Shown: in pieces, positions 61,001 to 64,000 of the stretch
Numbering within the stretch: position 1 is the first letter of the stretch
Layout of the letters: each line of letters begins with the position of its first letter
From: Cyathus striatus
Taxonomy: Eukaryota; Basidiomycota; Agaricomycetes; Agaricales; Nidulariaceae
Reading direction: 5' to 3'
DNA length: 64,000 nt
Assembly: GCA_025738555.1 (NCBI GenBank)
Contig: JAOVFP010000003.1
Span: 372,001-436,000 of the forward strand
The notes under the pieces: model-generated
The model's input: the letters and a program-made list of their open reading frames with translations, nothing else
Told to the model about the DNA's origin: nothing
The model's database searches: none
Translations under genes and position numbers: made by a program

Positions 61001-61204
61001 ACATCTAGATATTATTTTTTTAAGATGTCGTTTAGATGTAACAGAGCATCTGCTTGAATAAGACTGTGGTTTTCTCTGCGGAGAGCTGGTAGAAAATGCA
61101 CTAGCTTGAACTTCCAAAGCTGTGTCCTGCCCCATGCACACAAACTTTTCTAGTGGATGAGTTTTAATGGGTTCAACACGATGAAACCGAACTGTCCGTG
61201 TCAT
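58083..61204 (-). CDS. KDZ-superfamily transposase with SWIM-type and CxC zinc motifs; one in-frame TGA
   Basis: Six exons join in phase on the minus strand: 61204-60695, 60640-60490, 60435-60175, 60133-59112, 59050-58757 and 58700-58083 (2856 nt, 951 codons before the stop). Intron 4 has a GC donor (GCAAGT) if this model is right. In order: a charged N-terminus; the SWIM-like CMCPQGPSNCVH; CRKCGPSSCQHINSS; a CxC cluster with CICGS, CQCLKCRNRFIRPDC and CDICGPTPDEVIFDG. The RNase H-like part follows, with HSICYGF, VIYDFACALG, DRFHAPGHTKC and AAECSNAVLARI carrying the likely acidic residues. This is the layout of mushroom Kyakuja/Dileera/Zisupton transposases. One TGA (58383-58385) splits the catalytic part between ALGPY and MTREGG; everything else is open. 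It could be a recent null allele, a read-through site or a sequencing error. Confidence 0.88.
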
Positions 61205-61590
61205 CCTTTGTAGAGATTGGTATAGAATGTTTGAATTAGTGGATTACTGAGAATTGTTAAAGTTTCTGATATGGTGGGTTGGGGAATCGGAAACTTGGCC
61301 ATTTCCATATCTGGCAGTCGACTGATCACACATACTAAAGGCTAAAGCAATCTTGATGATTTTAATTGCCCTGACTTCTTTCGACCGCTTCTCTTGGCTT
61401 TCCCGATCCATCAAGCCGATCCTTCATCACACATGATTCTTGGATAATTGTCCACATGACATGAAAACACGTTTTAGTTAACGGTATCACTCTTGTTTGT
61501 GAGCCCCTAAATACATCGCACCTTTCCTTGTTACCATCTTCCCTTCATTTCTCCCCTTGCATCTTCTCCCCTACTTTCATTCCGGTAGTG
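61205..61590. promoter_or_regulatory. 386-bp divergent intergenic region
   Basis: It separates the start codons of the KDZ transposase (minus) and the microexon gene (plus). A shared bidirectional promoter is inferred from layout only; I see no clear TATA box. Confidence 0.4.
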
Positions 61591-63375
61591 ATGGGTAGAC
61601 GTTCTACTGGAAAGCACCAGAAGGTAGGCATTATCATTCAGATTACTGTATCGGATCCACACATTTCAGAAGGCCAAACAAAACGTTTCTGAACCTTCAG
61701 GCAGTCGTACCCTGCGAAGTGTGAGTTCTGTCAATATTTGCAGGTATTAATTATATGTTCTGACCTCATCTGCCCTCTTCACTGACGAAGGCTGCCGCCT
61801 CAGTAGTACACTTATTTATCTTTTAGAAAGTTATGTCTGTCCTGACACGTCCCCCTTGCATAAGAAAGCTCCCAGCCCTGCTGTATGCTTCTCTCTTTAT
61901 ACTTTTCTACATTATGTCCTGACGCGATTCCCTTTCAGAAGAAAGTCACCACCTCAGCAGTAAACCCCTCCTTTATTATATTATATATAACCTGTTCTGA
62001 TATGTTCTCCTTGCAGAAGAAAGCCTCTGCCAAAGCTGTAAGCTCATTTCATTATATTATTCTATAATACGTTTGACATGTTTTTTCTGTAGAAGAAAGC
62101 TGCTGCATTGTCTGTAAGTTCCTCTCATTATATTTATTAATACTCTGTGCTAACATGTTCTGGTATGTTCACCTTACAGAAGAAAGCCGTGGCCTCCACG
62201 GTAAGCTTCTCTCATTATACTTTTCATATACTTTCCTCATTTATACTTGTTACAGAATGCCTCTCCACCAGCATCCCAATCAATGGCACCGGAAATATCG
62301 GTTCCCATAAGACGTCCGCGCCAGGGAAATGTGAGTTTACTTTAGTTTTAATGCAGGGTTTTCTGACGACATTTCCAGGGGAGCGATACACCGTCGACTG
62401 GCAACGCTCCGCATATAGAATATGCTTTAATAGCTGAAACCACCTTACAGTCTAACACCTCAATAGCCATCCCACTCCCGATGCCTATGAGTATTGATTT
62501 GTTACCACTGCCACCACTCCTACCTGTGGTAGCTAACCCCGAGGGCTTGCCACTGCTACCAACTGTGTTCAGCTCGGCACCACCGCAACCTGCACTGTTG
62601 ACCTTGTACAATTTCTGCGACACATTGGACAACACATCGTCGGCTACAGACAACCTATTACGACCTCCTCAAGTTATTGATCCCTACCTTATTAGACTAT
62701 CCCAAAGAACTGTCGCCTCGTCCCCATCACCATCGCCATCGCCATCGCCATCGCCATCGCCATCGCCATCACCATCGCCATCGCCACTCCCATCGTCAGC
62801 AACCACAACTACACGACGCCATCGTGTCGTGCAAGACTTCGGTGAGGTACAAGGTGTCCAACTTGGAAGCAAAGTACAGGGTTAGTCCTTTAATATTTAT
62901 TGAGTGTTTCAGTTACTAAATCTAGACTAGCTATCAAATGTAGACAATCTCTTCCAACATTAATTTCTACGAAAGGTGCTGCCTTGAAGAGATTTAATCG
63001 TTGTGTGAAAGAACTTATTGAAAGGGTTTGTTTCTTCTTATTTGGGGGGTACAACAATTGTATTAATTGATCCATTAGAGTGAACGTTTGTGCCATCAGA
63101 CCGGTGCCTGGATGATGGTTCTCGGACGACATACTAGGGAAGGGTCGGCAATGCATTTCACCTCACATACATTACATAAAACACCATTCGGTGATAAAAC
63201 TGCACTCGAAATCGCTGAATTATTTCATAATCTTACTAATAGACTAAAGGAAGTGAGGGCAGAGGAACTGCAAGATTTGAGGTCACAGCTTAAGTCGCAA
63301 ATTGAGAAGAACGACTTATTAATTAGGATGATGGAGGAGAGTGGACGTACTATACCTGAGCTATCAGATAAGTAG
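61591..63375 (+). CDS. Uncharacterised Lys/Ala-, Ser/Pro-rich protein with tandem microexons
   Basis: Twelve exons join in phase: 61591-61623, 61670-61720, 61791-61802, 61865-61882, 61939-61959, 62017-62037, 62093-62113, 62180-62200, 62256-62330, 62379-62880, 62931-63025 and 63079-63375 (1167 nt, 388 aa). The N-terminus is basic (GRRSTGKHQK, KAKQNVSEPSGSRTLRS). Exons 3-8 encode short units such as KKVTTSA, KKASAKA, KKAAALS and KKAVAST. Exon 10 is Pro/Leu-rich, with an SP dipeptide run encoded by a CATCGC hexamer repeat (about 62725-62800). The C-terminus has RCVKELIER, TGAWMMVLGRHTREGSAM and a probable coiled coil (LKEVRAEELQDLRSQLKSQI). No domain is named. It is head-to-head with the transposase, so an accessory role in the same element is possible but unproven. 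The third exon is the least certain. Confidence 0.72.
61780..62255 (+). repeat. Tandem exon-intron array (microexons of 12-21 nt)
   Basis: At least six units of about 75-90 bp each hold a pyrimidine-rich acceptor, an AAGAAAGCN-type exon and a GTAAGY-type donor followed by TTCATTATA-like sequence. Four exons are exactly 21 nt and phase 0. The acceptor-exon junction is CAG|AAG or TAG|AAG, a NAGNAG tandem acceptor that can add or drop one Lys. Confidence 0.75.
62725..62800 (+). repeat. Hexamer microsatellite (CATCGC)n in coding sequence
   Basis: About a dozen near-perfect copies encode alternating Ser-Pro in the frame of exon 10. Copy-number change would alter protein length in two-residue steps without a frameshift. 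Confidence 0.9.
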
Positions 63376-64000
63376 AATATGTTAGTTGCCGTTCTATTTT
63401 TGAATCTGTTATACCCTACATGTAGATTTGGAAAATACATCACTTACAACTTATTTATGTGACTAGACGTGTAAAAGCGAGATAGAAAAGATCAAACACC
63501 ACTGCCTTCCTCATTAGGGTAAGTCATCAGTGATAGACTAATGGCCCTCATCATACGTCACAGTGAGCTCACAGTTCCTCCATTTACAGCCCAATTTTTG
63601 CGAGTCTATTAGTTACTCTAATAGACTGTAATGGAATGTGTTTTATATACAATAAGATCTAATATACGTATATTGACTTTGATATAAGTTATAAATGATC
63701 AAATATATCTGAAAAGAGGAAGTGATTATCTTCTTACCACCCCATCTGTGACATGGCTTTCATATGGTATAGTATTATAAAGTAAATTATAACAGCTTTC
63801 AATGTATTTTTGTTCGGAACATTAGCAAGGCTTGATATGATATGCACAAATTGTCACACCAACGTACAAAGAAGTTGTAGTGAGTAACAGACTATTCTAT
63901 CTTTATCTTCTCGAAGCTAGCACTGACTTAAAGGCCTCTTGGTTCAGTGGTTGATTGGTTCAATGGTTGATTTTCTTATTCAGCGTGAAAGCCAGGTGTC
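63376..64000. other. Stretch without a gene; contains a perfect hairpin
   Basis: AGTCTATTAG at 63603-63612 and CTAATAGACT at 63618-63627 form a perfect inverted repeat with a 5-base loop. A related motif, ATTAGCATTCTAATAGA, lies at 58059-58075 beyond the other side of the KDZ gene. Nothing else is recognised. Confidence 0.4.

Overview
The window looks like nuclear DNA of an Agaricomycete (mushroom-forming basidiomycete). The genes have many introns of about 45-90 bases with GT..AG ends. The recognisable families are expanded in, or largely restricted to, these fungi: NACHT P-loop ATPases, a FunK1-type kinase, DUF6533 membrane proteins and a CxC/SWIM-finger KDZ transposase. No rRNA, tRNA or CRISPR array was found. 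Much of the window is repeat and transposon sequence, so it reads as a gene-poor accessory or heterochromatic region.

Layout. 1-1000 (minus): a decayed gene of an uncharacterised Agaricomycete family. 4154-6792: an intact five-exon NACHT gene (799 aa by my splicing). 11059-24313: a block bounded by two halves of the same palindrome-rich element and by one identical 8-bp direct repeat; it holds a frameshifted second NACHT copy (15766-18390) and an F-box-like remnant. 25.8-31.9 kb and 36.05-38.8 kb: a segmental duplication carrying a DUF6533 gene. The first copy is broken by a 3.1-kb element and followed by another 3.1-kb element (31867-34930), which itself contains a third palindrome-rich element (32653-34437). 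35275-36000 (minus): a Lon protease pseudogene. 41723-44531: a long-TIR CACTG element just upstream of a FunK1 kinase gene (44760-46855). 46955-47292: a TA-flanked MITE. 51.66-58.04 kb: a satellite of roughly 320 bp that turns into inverted orientation and contains two smaller insertions. 58083-61204 (minus): a six-exon KDZ transposase with one in-frame TGA. 61591-63375 (plus): a divergent twelve-exon gene whose N-terminal part is a tandem array of 21-nt microexons. At least eight copies of one dispersed repeat, all in the same orientation, fill much of the rest.

How it fits together. Several genes are whole apart from nonsense codons explicable by C-to-T or G-to-A changes, which suggests young decay, possibly cytosine deamination. 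Insertion boundaries are unusually clear because the segmental duplication preserves unoccupied paralogous sites. The most novel candidates are the microexon-array gene beside the KDZ transposase, the 13.26-kb block flanked by one target-site duplication, and the FunK1 stop codon that an upstream in-phase splice donor could remove.

All exon models were joined by eye from GT..AG signals and phase; none has transcript support. Family assignments rest on motif recognition from memory, without a database search.
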